Shown here piece after piece: positions 19,633 through 31,333 of a stretch of 64,000 nucleotides of DNA. Below the pieces are notes generated by a model. The model searched no databases and was not told the DNA's origin. It saw only the letters and a list, made by a program, of their open reading frames with translations. How positions within the stretch are numbered: the first letter of the stretch is position 1; each line of letters starts with the position of its first letter. A program made the position numbers and the translations under genes. The DNA is from Streptococcus sanguinis (GTDB lineage Bacteria > Bacillota > Bacilli > Lactobacillales > Streptococcaceae), in NCBI RefSeq assembly GCF_019929225.1, contig NZ_JAHZPA010000008.1, forward strand, positions 1 through 64,000. The letters are read 5' to 3'.

Positions 19633-20340
19633 CTAATAAAAGCGAAACTGGCTGCGGAAAAGATTATCAATGGATTGATTGTACTGTTGACGCAGCTGAT
19701 TAGCATTTTCATGCAAAAAGATCTGACCTTGGTTAATCAGGATTACTTCATCCAAGATTGGCTCAATATCTGCGATCAAGTGGGTGGAAATGATGACAGA
19801 AGACTGAGGTGTGCGGTTTTGAATGATGGTCTGCAGGATATAGTCGCGAGCGGCCGGATCAACACCACCGATAGGCTCGTCTAGGATATAGAGTTCCGCA
19901 TGGCGGCTCATGACCAAAATGAGCTGCATTTTTTCCTTGTTTCCTTTTGAAAGGCTTCCGATGCGCGCTTGAGGATCAATATGAAGATCCTTTAGAAGCT
20001 GCATGGCTTTCGCGCTGTCAAAATTATCATAAAAATCTTGGAAATATTTTATAGCTTCGATTACTTTAGAGCTGTCGCTTAGATAAGTCGTATCTGGTAG
20101 ATAGGAAACGATTCTTTTGGTCTCAGGTGAAGGTTCCACGCCTTTGAGATAAATATGGCCAGAGGTGGGCTGCAAGAGACCATTGATAAGCTTGATAATA
20201 GTTGTCTTGCCGCTGCCATTAGGACCTAGAAGTCCGATGATTCTGCCAGGCTGGATGTTTAAGCTCACATCATAGAGGGCGGGTGCGTCGCCATAATTTT
20301 TATGGACATGGTCAAGATAGACCAGAGGATACTGATTCAT
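19633..20340 (-). CDS. ABC transporter ATP-binding protein (BcrA-like)
   Basis: 235 residues. Walker A GPNGSGKTT, signature LSKGNKEK (a variant of LSGGQ with Lys and Asn, common in ABC-2 exporters of this type) and Walker B LYILDEPIGGVD are present. Start taken at ATG 20340 because AAAGGAGA sits eight bases upstream; the frame reaches a TTG at 20364 with no such site. A near-consensus promoter with an internal palindrome lies just upstream. Confidence 0.87.
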   Translation of the reverse strand: MNQYPLVYLDHVHKNYGDAPALYDVSLNIQPGRIIGLLGPNGSGKTTIIKLINGLLQPTSGHIYLKGVEPSPETKRIVSYLPDTTYLSDSSKVIEAIKYFQDFYDNFDSAKAMQLLKDLHIDPQARIGSLSKGNKEKMQLILVMSRHAELYILDEPIGGVDPAARDYILQTIIQNRTPQSSVIISTHLIADIEPILDEVILINQGQIFLHENANQLRQQYNQSIDNLFRSQFRFY

Positions 20341-20373
20341 ACATGTCTCCTTTATTTTCTTCAATTTACAATT

Positions 20374-20402
20374 ATTATACCTTTTCCTTAGGAAAATGGC
20401 AA
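20374..20402 (-). promoter_or_regulatory. Promoter with palindromic operator for the ABC exporter
   Basis: On the minus strand: -35 TTGCCA (20402-20397), 17-bp spacer, -10 TATAAT (20379-20374). The spacer contains a perfect 15-bp palindrome, 7-bp arms TTTTCCT/AGGAAAA around one base (20382-20396), a position where a bound repressor would block RNA polymerase. Confidence 0.7.
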
Positions 20403-20475
20403 AGAAAGCCGGAAAGGGTGAATGGAATCTTTATGTTTAGTCAAACTCCTATTTCCCTCATTCAGTGAATTGCGG

Positions 20476-20481
20476 TATAAT
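20476..20481 (+). promoter_or_regulatory. -10 element of dnaE
   Basis: TATAAT 28 bases before the AAGGAG ribosome binding site of dnaE; it excludes the upstream ATG at 20422 as the start. The -35 is weak. Confidence 0.5.
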
Positions 20482-20520
20482 AGTTATAAGAAGAAGCAAA
20501 GCATGTTCAAGGAGAAAAAT

Positions 20521-23500
20521 GTGGTGATACAACTTGATACCAAGACTGTTTACAGTTTTATGGATAGCTTGATCCCGATAAAGAAATATGTGCAGAAAGC
20601 CAAGGAGTTAGGATATAGTCATCTGGGCATGATGGATGTGGACAATCTCTATGGAGCCTATCATTTCTTAGAGGAAGCCGAATCTGCGGGACTGCAGCCG
20701 CTTTTAGGCTTGGAGCTGAGTCTGATCAAGGCAGAGCAGGAGCTTCATCTCCGTCTGCTAGCCTTAGACAGTCAGGGATATCGCAATCTGATGAAAGTCT
20801 CTACTCTCAAGATGATGGGACAAAAAAACTGGGAGGATTTCCAGCATCTCTTTAAGGGATTGGCTGTGATTGTTCCTGCTTTTAACGGAGTAGTAGATCT
20901 GGATTTGGGGTTGGATTTTTATGTTGGAGTCTTTCCAGCAACGCCCCAGCAGGAGTTTAGTCGACCAACCCTGCCCCTGCATACCGTCCGATATTTTGAC
21001 ACAGGGGATTTGGAGACCTTGCAGATGCTTCGGGCTATTCGAGAAAATGCCAGCCTGCGGGAGATTGGCAGCCTCCCCAATCATGAGTTTTTGCTGGCAC
21101 CAGATGCTCTGGCAGGAGCTTTTAAGGAAACTTTCCCAGAGAGTCTGGCTAACCTTGAGAAGCTAGTCCGTGATGTTCACTATGATATCAATAGGGAGCT
21201 GAAACTGCCCCGCTTTAATCGGGAGCGGCCAGCTGTGGAAGAGCTGCGGGAGCGCTCCGAAGCTGGCTTAAAAAAACGCGGTTTAACAGGTAAACTCTAT
21301 CAGGAGCGGCTGGACCAGGAGCTGGCTGTCATTCATCAGATGGGCTTTGATGATTATTTTCTCATTGTCTGGGATTTGCTGCGTTTTGGTCGCAGTCAAG
21401 GCTATTATATGGGAATGGGGCGAGGATCTGCTGTCGGCAGTCTAGTGGCCTATGCTTTGGAGATTACTGGGATTGACCCAGTCAAGAATAACTTGCTTTT
21501 TGAGCGCTTTCTAAATCTAGAGCGCTATACCATGCCCGATATTGATATTGATATTCCAGATGTTTACCGGCCGGAGTTTATACGTTATGTTCGCGACCGC
21601 TATGGCAGTATGCATGCGGCTCAGATTGTGACCTACTCGACCTTTGGGGCCAAGCAAGCCATCCGTGATGTCTTCAAGCGCTTCGGACTGCCAGAGTACG
21701 AACTGACCAATATCACCAAGAAAATCCGCTTTGGCGATAGCCTGACCTCTGCTTATGAGAAAAATATGGCCTTTCGTCAGATTATCAATAGTAAGCTGGA
21801 ATATCAAAAGGCCTTTGATATTGCTAAAAAAATCGAAGGTCATCCCCGTCAGACTTCTATCCACGCAGCTGGCGTTGTGATGAGTGACAATGACCTGACA
21901 GACCAGATACCGCTCAAATATGGTGAGGACATGTATATCACCCAATATGATGCCCACGGTGTGGAGAGCAACGGTCTGCTCAAGATGGACTTTCTGGGCT
22001 TGCGCAATCTGACCTTTGTCCAGCGGATGAAGGAAGCAACCCTGAAAAAATATAAGGTAGATATTGAGATTGCCGAGATTGACTTGGAGGATGCAGACAC
22101 TCTGAAACTCTTTGCGGCTGGCCAGACCAAGGGGATTTTCCAGTTTGAGCAGCCGGGTGCAATCAGCCTGCTTAAGCGGGTTCAGCCGGTTCGCTTTGAG
22201 GAAGTAGTAGCCACAACCTCTCTCAATCGTCCTGGAGCCAGCGATTATATTGACAATTTTGTCAAGAGAAAGCATGGACTGGAGCAGGTGGAGTTGATTG
22301 ATGACAGTTTGGCTGATATTCTAGCTCCGACTTACGGTATCATGCTCTATCAAGAGCAGGTCATGCAGGTAGCCCAGCGCTTTGGTGGCTTTAGTCTGGG
22401 GAAAGCCGATATTTTACGAAGGGCAATGGGTAAGAAAAGTGCTGCTGAAATGCACCGCATGCAGGAGGACTTTGTTGCAGGTGCTCTCAAGCTAGGGCAT
22501 TCGGAATCTAAAGCCAAGGAAGTCTTTGCTATTATGGAGAAGTTTGCTGGTTATGGCTTTAACCGCAGTCACGCCTATGCCTACTCAGCTCTGGCCTTTC
22601 AGTTGGCTTACTTCAAGGCTCACTATCCAGATGTTTTCTTTGATGTCATGCTTAATTATTCTAGCAGTGACTATATCACCGATGCCCTGAGTTTTGGCTT
22701 TGAAACAGCACCCCTCAGTATCAACAATATCCCCTACCATGATAAGTTTCAGGATAAGAAGATTTTTTTGGGCCTGAAAAACATCAAAGGCCTGCCTAGG
22801 GATTTGGCTTACTGGATTATTGAAGAGAGACAAAATGCCGCCTTTACTGGGGTGGAAGACTTTATTCTGCGCCTGCCTCAGAATTACCATAAGATTTCTC
22901 TGCTGACTCCTCTGATCCAGCTGGGGCTCTTTGACAGTTTTGAGAAAAATCGCCAAAAAATTCTAGCCAATCTGCCTAATCTATTTGTATTTGCAGATGA
23001 GTTGGGCAGTCTCTTTGCGGATACGACTTATTCTTGGACAGAGGCTCAGGATTTTAGCGATGCCGAAAAGTTTGAGCTGGAACAGAGCATAATCGGTGTG
23101 GGGCTTAGCGATCACCCCTTGGTTAAACTGGCCAAAGAAGCGGACCAGCCCTTTAGCTGGATTAGTGAGCTGACGGAAAATAGCAGAGCTAGGATTTTAG
23201 GTGAGGTCCAGACTATCAAGACTATCCGGACTAAAAAGGGCGAGAATATGGCTTTCTTGCAGGTTTCAGATACGAAGAAAAAACTGGATGTCACAGTCTT
23301 TCCTGATACTTATAGACAGCTGGGTGAACGCATTAAGGAGAAGGGGATTTACTACTTGACCGGCAAGGTGCAGGAACGGGATGGACGCTTACAGTTGGTC
23401 TTGGCAGACATAGAGGAGACCACGACTGAACGCTTCTGGATAAAACTTGCGGGCCATGAACATGATCAGGAAATATCTCAGATTTTGCAGAAATACCCCG

Positions 23501-23631
23501 GCAATATTCCGGTTGTCCTGCGCTATGAAGATGAGAAGCGAACCGTATCTGCACCTCATTTCCGAGTGGAGAAATCGGAGCAGTTGCAAGAGGAATTGAA
23601 GAATTATACTATGAAAACGATTTTTCGTTAA
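20521..23631 (+). CDS. dnaE: DNA polymerase III subunit alpha DnaE
   Basis: 1036 residues from GTG at 20521, 6 bases after AAGGAG; the adjacent GTG at 20524 is an equally possible start. N-terminal PHP domain (QLDTKTVYSFMDSL onward), the DNA polymerase III palm with DIDIDIPD (Asp340, 342, 344), and a C-terminal OB fold. In low-GC Gram-positives DnaE extends the RNA primer before handing over to PolC, and is also used in mutagenic repair. It is transcribed alone, divergently from the ABC exporter. Confidence 0.94.
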   Translation: MVIQLDTKTVYSFMDSLIPIKKYVQKAKELGYSHLGMMDVDNLYGAYHFLEEAESAGLQPLLGLELSLIKAEQELHLRLLALDSQGYRNLMKVSTLKMMGQKNWEDFQHLFKGLAVIVPAFNGVVDLDLGLDFYVGVFPATPQQEFSRPTLPLHTVRYFDTGDLETLQMLRAIRENASLREIGSLPNHEFLLAPDALAGAFKETFPESLANLEKLVRDVHYDINRELKLPRFNRERPAVEELRERSEAGLKKRGLTGKLYQERLDQELAVIHQMGFDDYFLIVWDLLRFGRSQGYYMGMGRGSAVGSLVAYALEITGIDPVKNNLLFERFLNLERYTMPDIDIDIPDVYRPEFIRYVRDRYGSMHAAQIVTYSTFGAKQAIRDVFKRFGLPEYELTNITKKIRFGDSLTSAYEKNMAFRQIINSKLEYQKAFDIAKKIEGHPRQTSIHAAGVVMSDNDLTDQIPLKYGEDMYITQYDAHGVESNGLLKMDFLGLRNLTFVQRMKEATLKKYKVDIEIAEIDLEDADTLKLFAAGQTKGIFQFEQPGAISLLKRVQPVRFEEVVATTSLNRPGASDYIDNFVKRKHGLEQVELIDDSLADILAPTYGIMLYQEQVMQVAQRFGGFSLGKADILRRAMGKKSAAEMHRMQEDFVAGALKLGHSESKAKEVFAIMEKFAGYGFNRSHAYAYSALAFQLAYFKAHYPDVFFDVMLNYSSSDYITDALSFGFETAPLSINNIPYHDKFQDKKIFLGLKNIKGLPRDLAYWIIEERQNAAFTGVEDFILRLPQNYHKISLLTPLIQLGLFDSFEKNRQKILANLPNLFVFADELGSLFADTTYSWTEAQDFSDAEKFELEQSIIGVGLSDHPLVKLAKEADQPFSWISELTENSRARILGEVQTIKTIRTKKGENMAFLQVSDTKKKLDVTVFPDTYRQLGERIKEKGIYYLTGKVQERDGRLQLVLADIEETTTERFWIKLAGHEHDQEISQILQKYPGNIPVVLRYEDEKRTVSAPHFRVEKSEQLQEELKNYTMKTIFR

Positions 23632-23667
23632 AAAATATGGAAAATAAGAGAATTTTCATGATGATTG

Positions 23668-23676
23668 TGGTATAAT
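23668..23676 (+). promoter_or_regulatory. Extended -10 promoter of pfkA-pyk
   Basis: TGGTATAAT, 40 bases before the pfkA start; typical streptococcal extended -10 without a clear -35. Confidence 0.65.
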
Positions 23677-23691
23677 CTATAAGAATGTTAA

Positions 23692-24726
<1,035 letters not shown>

Positions 24727-24782
24727 TTATTATTTGTTATTCAGGCCAAGAGGCCAAATAGAAGAAGGAGTTTCATACAATC

Positions 24783-26288
24783 ATGAATAAACGTGTAAAA
24801 ATCGTTGCAACATTAGGTCCTGCGGTAGAAATCCGCGGTGGTAAAAAATTTGGTGATGACGGATATTGGGGAGAAAAGCTGGATGTTGAAGCATCAGCTC
24901 AAAACATTGCTAAGCTGATTGAAGCTGGCGCAAACACATTCCGTTTCAACTTCTCACACGGTGACCATGCTGAGCAAGGAGAGCGCATGGCAACTGTTAA
25001 GCGTGCAGAAGAAATTGCCGGCCAAAAAGTTGGTTTCCTTCTTGATACAAAAGGACCAGAAATTCGTACAGAATTGTTTGAAGGCGATGCAAAAGAGTAT
25101 TCATACAAGACTGGTGAAAAAATCCGTGTTGCTACTAAGCAAGGCATCAAGTCTACTCGTGAAGTAATTGCTTTGAACGTTGCCGGTGGATTGGACATCT
25201 ATGATGATGTTGAAGTTGGTCGTCAAGTATTGGTTGACGATGGTAAACTTGGTCTTCGTGTTGTCGCTAAAGATGATGCTACTCGTGAATTTGAAGTAGA
25301 AGTTGAAAATGACGGCATTATCGCTAAGCAAAAAGGTGTGAACATTCCTAACACTAAGATTCCTTTCCCAGCACTTGCTGAGCGTGATAATGACGATATC
25401 CGCTTTGGTCTTGAGCAAGGAATCAACTTCATCGCGATTTCATTTGTACGTACTGCAAAAGACGTCAACGAAGTTCGTGCAATCTGTGAAGAAACTGGTA
25501 ATGGACACGTTCAACTGTTCGCGAAAATCGAAAACCAACAAGGTATCGATAACTTGGACGAAATCATTGAAGCTGCTGACGGTATCATGATTGCCCGTGG
25601 TGACATGGGTATCGAAGTGCCATTCGAAATGGTTCCAGTTTACCAAAAGATGATTATCACTAAGGTAAATGCAGCTGGTAAAGTGGTTATCACAGCAACT
25701 AACATGCTTGAAACCATGACAGAAAAACCACGTGCAACTCGTTCAGAAGTATCAGACGTATTTAACGCTGTTATCGACGGAACTGATGCAACTATGCTTT
25801 CAGGCGAGTCTGCAAATGGTAAATACCCACTTGAGTCAGTAACAACAATGGCGACTATCGATAAGAATGCTCAAACCCTTCTTAACGAATATGGCCGTTT
25901 GACAACTGACAACTTTGAGCGCAACTCTAAGACTGAAGTTATGGCTTCAGCAGTTAAAGATGCTACAAACTCAATGGATATCAAGTTGGTAGTTACCCTT
26001 ACTAAGACAGGTCACACAGCTCGCTTGATTTCTAAGTACCGTCCAAACGCTGATATCTTAGCTATCACTTTTGACGAATTGACTCAACGTGGTCTTATGC
26101 TGAACTGGGGTGTTATTCCAGTGACTACTGAAACTCCATCTAACACAGATGATATGTTTGAAATCGCTGAAAAGATTGCAGTTGAGCAAGGCTTGGTTGA
26201 ATCTGGCGATGATATCGTTATTGTTGCTGGTGTGCCGCTTGGTGAAGCAGTTCGTACCAACACGATGCGCATCCGTACAGTACGTTAA
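24783..26288 (+). CDS. pyk: Pyruvate kinase
   Basis: 501 residues. KIVATLGPA at the N-terminus, FRFNFSHGDH, the metal-binding AKIENQQGIDNLDEI and MIARGDMG motifs are intact. Last step of glycolysis, making ATP and pyruvate; the pfkA-pyk pairing is standard in lactic acid bacteria. Highly biased codons like pfkA. Preceded by AGAAGGAG. Confidence 0.97.
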   Translation: MNKRVKIVATLGPAVEIRGGKKFGDDGYWGEKLDVEASAQNIAKLIEAGANTFRFNFSHGDHAEQGERMATVKRAEEIAGQKVGFLLDTKGPEIRTELFEGDAKEYSYKTGEKIRVATKQGIKSTREVIALNVAGGLDIYDDVEVGRQVLVDDGKLGLRVVAKDDATREFEVEVENDGIIAKQKGVNIPNTKIPFPALAERDNDDIRFGLEQGINFIAISFVRTAKDVNEVRAICEETGNGHVQLFAKIENQQGIDNLDEIIEAADGIMIARGDMGIEVPFEMVPVYQKMIITKVNAAGKVVITATNMLETMTEKPRATRSEVSDVFNAVIDGTDATMLSGESANGKYPLESVTTMATIDKNAQTLLNEYGRLTTDNFERNSKTEVMASAVKDATNSMDIKLVVTLTKTGHTARLISKYRPNADILAITFDELTQRGLMLNWGVIPVTTETPSNTDDMFEIAEKIAVEQGLVESGDDIVIVAGVPLGEAVRTNTMRIRTVR

Positions 26289-26302
26289 TCTAAGACAACA
26301 AA

Positions 26303-26339
26303 AAAGAACCGTTGATTGGAAAATCATCGGTTTTTTTCT
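26303..26339 (+). terminator. Terminator of pfkA-pyk
   Basis: 11-bp stem with one mismatch (AACCGTTGATT / AATCATCGGTT) flanked by A and T runs, 4-nt loop. Confidence 0.85.
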
Positions 26340-26435
26340 TGTCTATGCGATACCACTTATCTTACTTGAGAGAAGAACAAGTTTGAGAATTGATTTTTGA
26401 AATAAAATTGTACCTTTGTCTATTTTGTCTAAAAA

Positions 26436-26444
26436 TGATATAAT
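26436..26444 (+). promoter_or_regulatory. Extended -10 promoter of the signal-peptidase-like gene
   Basis: TGATATAAT, 25 bases before the ATG at 26470. Confidence 0.6.
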
Positions 26445-26469
26445 GGTATAAAAGAGATGGGGGAGACGA

Positions 26470-27027
26470 ATGTTAAAGAGAGATTTATTAAGAAATATTA
26501 TTATTTTTTCAGTACTGGCAGCTATCATTATAGGGCTGAGAGTTTTTATTTATACGCCTTATCGGGTGACTGAGCAAGACAGCAATGCTTACTTGGCAAA
26601 GAATGACTTGGTCTTGGCGACGAGAAAGCAAGACATCAAGCGTGGGGATTTTGTCCTCTATGAAGTGGACGGCAAAGACTATGTCGGCCGGGTCATTGCC
26701 CAGGAAAAGGATCAGGTAACCTATATGGATGATCTTCTTTACCTGAACGGTCAGGTCATGTCGGAAGAATATATTGAGAAAATACGCGAGAAATATCTAG
26801 CTTCAGCAGGAAGTTCGGGTTACTATACTCATGATTTCTCTGTTATGGATTTAAAAGACTCAAAGTCTGATAAAATTACTAAAGATTCTTATTTGATTCT
26901 TAATGATCGACGGGAAAATACGAAGGACAGCCGAGAATTTGGGCTCATCAAAGCCAGTCAAATCAAGGGAGTGGTGGAGTTCCGACTCTCACCGCTGAGT
27001 AAATTCGGATTTGTCGAAACGAAGTAA
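26470..27027 (+). CDS. Signal peptidase I-like protein lacking the catalytic dyad (SipA type)
   Basis: 185 residues. N-terminal membrane anchor (residues 8-28), then the S26 fold. Box C/D RGDFVLY and box E-like LNDRRENTKDSREFG are clear. At the place of the catalytic Ser (usually G-x-SM-x-P) the sequence is TEQDSNAYL, where Asp37 aligns with the nucleophile, and at the general-base Lys (usually YVKRVIG) it reads YVGRVIA (Gly73). S. pyogenes SipA, a pilus chaperone-like protein, has the same Ser-to-Asp and Lys-to-Gly changes as I recall it. No pilin or sortase gene is adjacent, so the client is unknown. An unusual active site using Ser38 cannot be excluded. Commonly annotated lepB. Confidence 0.82.
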   Translation: MLKRDLLRNIIIFSVLAAIIIGLRVFIYTPYRVTEQDSNAYLAKNDLVLATRKQDIKRGDFVLYEVDGKDYVGRVIAQEKDQVTYMDDLLYLNGQVMSEEYIEKIREKYLASAGSSGYYTHDFSVMDLKDSKSDKITKDSYLILNDRRENTKDSREFGLIKASQIKGVVEFRLSPLSKFGFVETK

Positions 27028-27079
27028 CCCACAGTTGCTTTGTTTTTTTAAAATCTTTTTAGAAAGAAAATTACTGCTT

Positions 27080-27120
27080 ACGAAAAAACAACCAGACAGC
27101 CGGTCTAGTTGTTTTTTCGT
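27080..27120. terminator. Bidirectional terminator overlapping the mntE 3' end
   Basis: 18-bp stem with one mismatch, A and T runs at the two ends; it serves the plus-strand signal-peptidase-like gene and, on the minus strand, includes the last codons of mntE. Confidence 0.85.
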
Positions 27121-28292
27121 GTCTCTTGGTGAAAGATGTTTTGCCATACTTCGTGGCGGCGCCAGAGGCTGGTATGGATAACACCATCCATTTCATAGCG
27201 GATGAGCTTGGTTTTCTGGCTGACAGAGAGCAGTTCAACGTTCTTGATAGGTGTTTTTGAGGCTCTTTCTGCCAGAAATTCAGCCTTGTTCAGCTGTCGG
27301 CCATCTTGGGAAATGTAGAGAAATTCGGCGGACAGAAGTGTATCCAGTTGGTTGCCTTGCTCCACGAGCTGTTCACGCATGAGCAGGTTTGGGTAAAGAT
27401 TGTCCAGCGTCTCATCCTCGGGAATGGGAGCAGGCTCAATATGAATGTCAATATCAAAGACTCCGAAGCGCTCCATAAGCATATCCTCAACTTGGTCCGC
27501 AATCTCATGGCTTTCAAAAACAGACAAATCCGGATTCATTTCCAAGATAATATCCAGATAGATATTGCTGCCATAGGTCCGGCCGCGCTGTGACTTGACC
27601 TGAGTGATTTTAGGAATTTCCAGGATAGCTTGCTTATAGTCTTGGAGCAGGCTTTCATCAAATCCGTCGGACAGGCTGAAGGAAGATTCCATAAAAATAT
27701 CATAGGCCGTCTTGAGAATGAAGAAGGTAATGACAATGGCTACCAGCTTATCAACGATTGGAAAGTTAAAGGCGCTGGCAATGATAGCAACTGAAGTGCC
27801 GATAGAAGTGACAGCGTCTGATAGGTTATCCTTGGCTGCGGCATCCAGAGCCTTGGAGTGAGCTTTTTTAGCCAGTGTTTTATTGTAAAAATAAACACCC
27901 AACATAATGATTGCCGAGATGATTCCGACCACGGCACCAACTGGGTCAAGCTTGGTCTCTTGATTGGAAATAATTTTCTGAATGGTCTCTATCAAGACAT
28001 CAAATCCAACGAAAAACATGATGAAAGATGTGATGAGACTGGCCAGATCTTCTATCTTCCAGTGGCCAAAGCGATGGTCACGGTCGGCTGGTTTTCTAGC
28101 CATACGCAGGCCAATTAAAACGGCTATATTAGCCACGATATCAGAGACGTTGTTGAAGCCATCGGCCGTCAGACTGGAGGACTGGAGGGTCGAGCCTGCG
28201 ATAATCTTGACCGCTGAGAGAATCAGATAGGTAGCGATGGACAGGATGGCTCCTCTCTCCGCTAGCTTCAGATTGTTACTAGGATTTTTCAT
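27105..28292 (-). CDS. mntE: Manganese efflux CDF transporter MntE
   Basis: 395 residues from ATG 28292 (MKNPSNNLKLAERGA), with AAAGG upstream; a longer frame from 28352 has no ribosome binding site. Cation diffusion facilitator: six membrane segments in the first 200 residues, metal-site sequences DGFNNVSD and NLSDAVTS, then a cytosolic domain ending WRRHEVWQNIFHQE. By remembered sequence it is the counterpart of pneumococcal MntE, which exports Mn2+ in exchange for protons or other ions. The promoter lies about 90 nt upstream, leaving an unusually structured leader. Confidence 0.88.
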   Translation of the reverse strand: MKNPSNNLKLAERGAILSIATYLILSAVKIIAGSTLQSSSLTADGFNNVSDIVANIAVLIGLRMARKPADRDHRFGHWKIEDLASLITSFIMFFVGFDVLIETIQKIISNQETKLDPVGAVVGIISAIIMLGVYFYNKTLAKKAHSKALDAAAKDNLSDAVTSIGTSVAIIASAFNFPIVDKLVAIVITFFILKTAYDIFMESSFSLSDGFDESLLQDYKQAILEIPKITQVKSQRGRTYGSNIYLDIILEMNPDLSVFESHEIADQVEDMLMERFGVFDIDIHIEPAPIPEDETLDNLYPNLLMREQLVEQGNQLDTLLSAEFLYISQDGRQLNKAEFLAERASKTPIKNVELLSVSQKTKLIRYEMDGVIHTSLWRRHEVWQNIFHQETRKNN

Positions 28293-28386
28293 GACAGCCT
28301 TTCTTTCTAGTGGGGCAGCAGAATGGAAAAGAGACTTGCGAAAAAATGTCATCTCTGGACAGGTACTCTAAGTCTCATATGGGCAT

Positions 28387-28395
28387 ATTATAGCA
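28387..28395 (-). promoter_or_regulatory. Extended -10 promoter of mntE
   Basis: Minus strand TGCTATAAT; expected start near 28380 gives an 88-nt leader. In the leader GAGACTT and AAGTCTC (28377-28371 and 28337-28331) can pair, followed by TTTT. Confidence 0.55.
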
Positions 28396-28512
28396 AAAAT
28401 AGGCCTGATTTTCAATTTGAATCGGGCTTAGGGTGCCTTAAATGACTTTGCCGAAAATCTAATCTAAAATCAGAAATTCCTCTTCTTTCTGGTTTAGCTT
28501 CATCAGGATTTT

Positions 28513-28521
28513 TGTTATAAT
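28513..28521 (+). promoter_or_regulatory. Extended -10 promoter of pcrA
   Basis: TGTTATAAT, 30 bases before the pcrA start. Confidence 0.6.
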
Positions 28522-28551
28522 AGTAGCATTGACTTTGAAAGAGGAAGAAAA

Positions 28552-30836
<2,285 letters not shown>

Positions 30837-30840
<4 letters not shown>

Positions 30841-31235
30841 TGAAACAGTCGATTGAAGCCTGGATCTATCATCCAGAGGATAGGGAAATCTTGCTCTTGA
30901 AAGTGGAGAATGAGAAAGTTTCCTTTTGGCAGCCCATTACTGGTGGGATTGAGAGTGGCGAGAGCCCAGAAGAGGCTTGTCTTCGTGAAATAAAGGAAGA
31001 GACCGGCTTGCTCTTAGCTTGTCCAAATTTGACTAGTCTTGGAGATTTTACGGTAAAGATTGATGAAAATCTGTCCATCCACAAAAATCTCTTTCTAGTT
31101 CTGACTGAACAGAAAGAAATCCAGATTTCTGATGAGCATGTAGGAGCTCAGTGGGTAGCTTTAGACAAAGTTTCGTCGCAGCTGTACTGGCCCAGCAATC
31201 AAGCGACTTTTGAGATTATAAAAGAGAAGCTATAA
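30837..31235 (+). CDS. NUDIX hydrolase
   Basis: 132 residues. Perfect Nudix box GX5EX7REUXEEXGU around residues 39-61 (GGIESGE...REIKEETGL). The family hydrolyses nucleoside diphosphates linked to another moiety; the start MKQSIEAWIYH resembles dihydroneopterin triphosphate or 8-oxo-dGTP type enzymes, but the substrate cannot be read from sequence. Overlaps the pcrA stop by 4 nt, so it is co-translated. Confidence 0.88.
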
Positions 31236-31252
31236 GATATAGCTTCTCTTTA
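31221..31252 (+). terminator. Terminator of pcrA-NUDIX
   Basis: 13-bp perfect stem AAAGAGAAGCTAT / ATAGCTTCTCTTT with a 5-nt loop; its left arm contains the last codons and stop of the NUDIX gene. Confidence 0.85.
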
Positions 31253-31333
31253 TTTCTTTTGATAAGGAAATTCTATTAGTCAAGCGGGGCGTTTAGTGGT
31301 AGACTTATCACATAACTATAGTGAGGTGACCTT

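Noticed and set aside
23611-23625. CcpA cre-like sequence upstream of pfkA
   Set aside because: It has one mismatch at a conserved C and lies about 50 bp upstream of the -10 inside the dnaE end; too weak to call.
31253-31333. Methionine-type riboswitch or T-box before metY
   Set aside because: The leader is too short and lacks the conserved elements; only a weak promoter-like sequence is seen.
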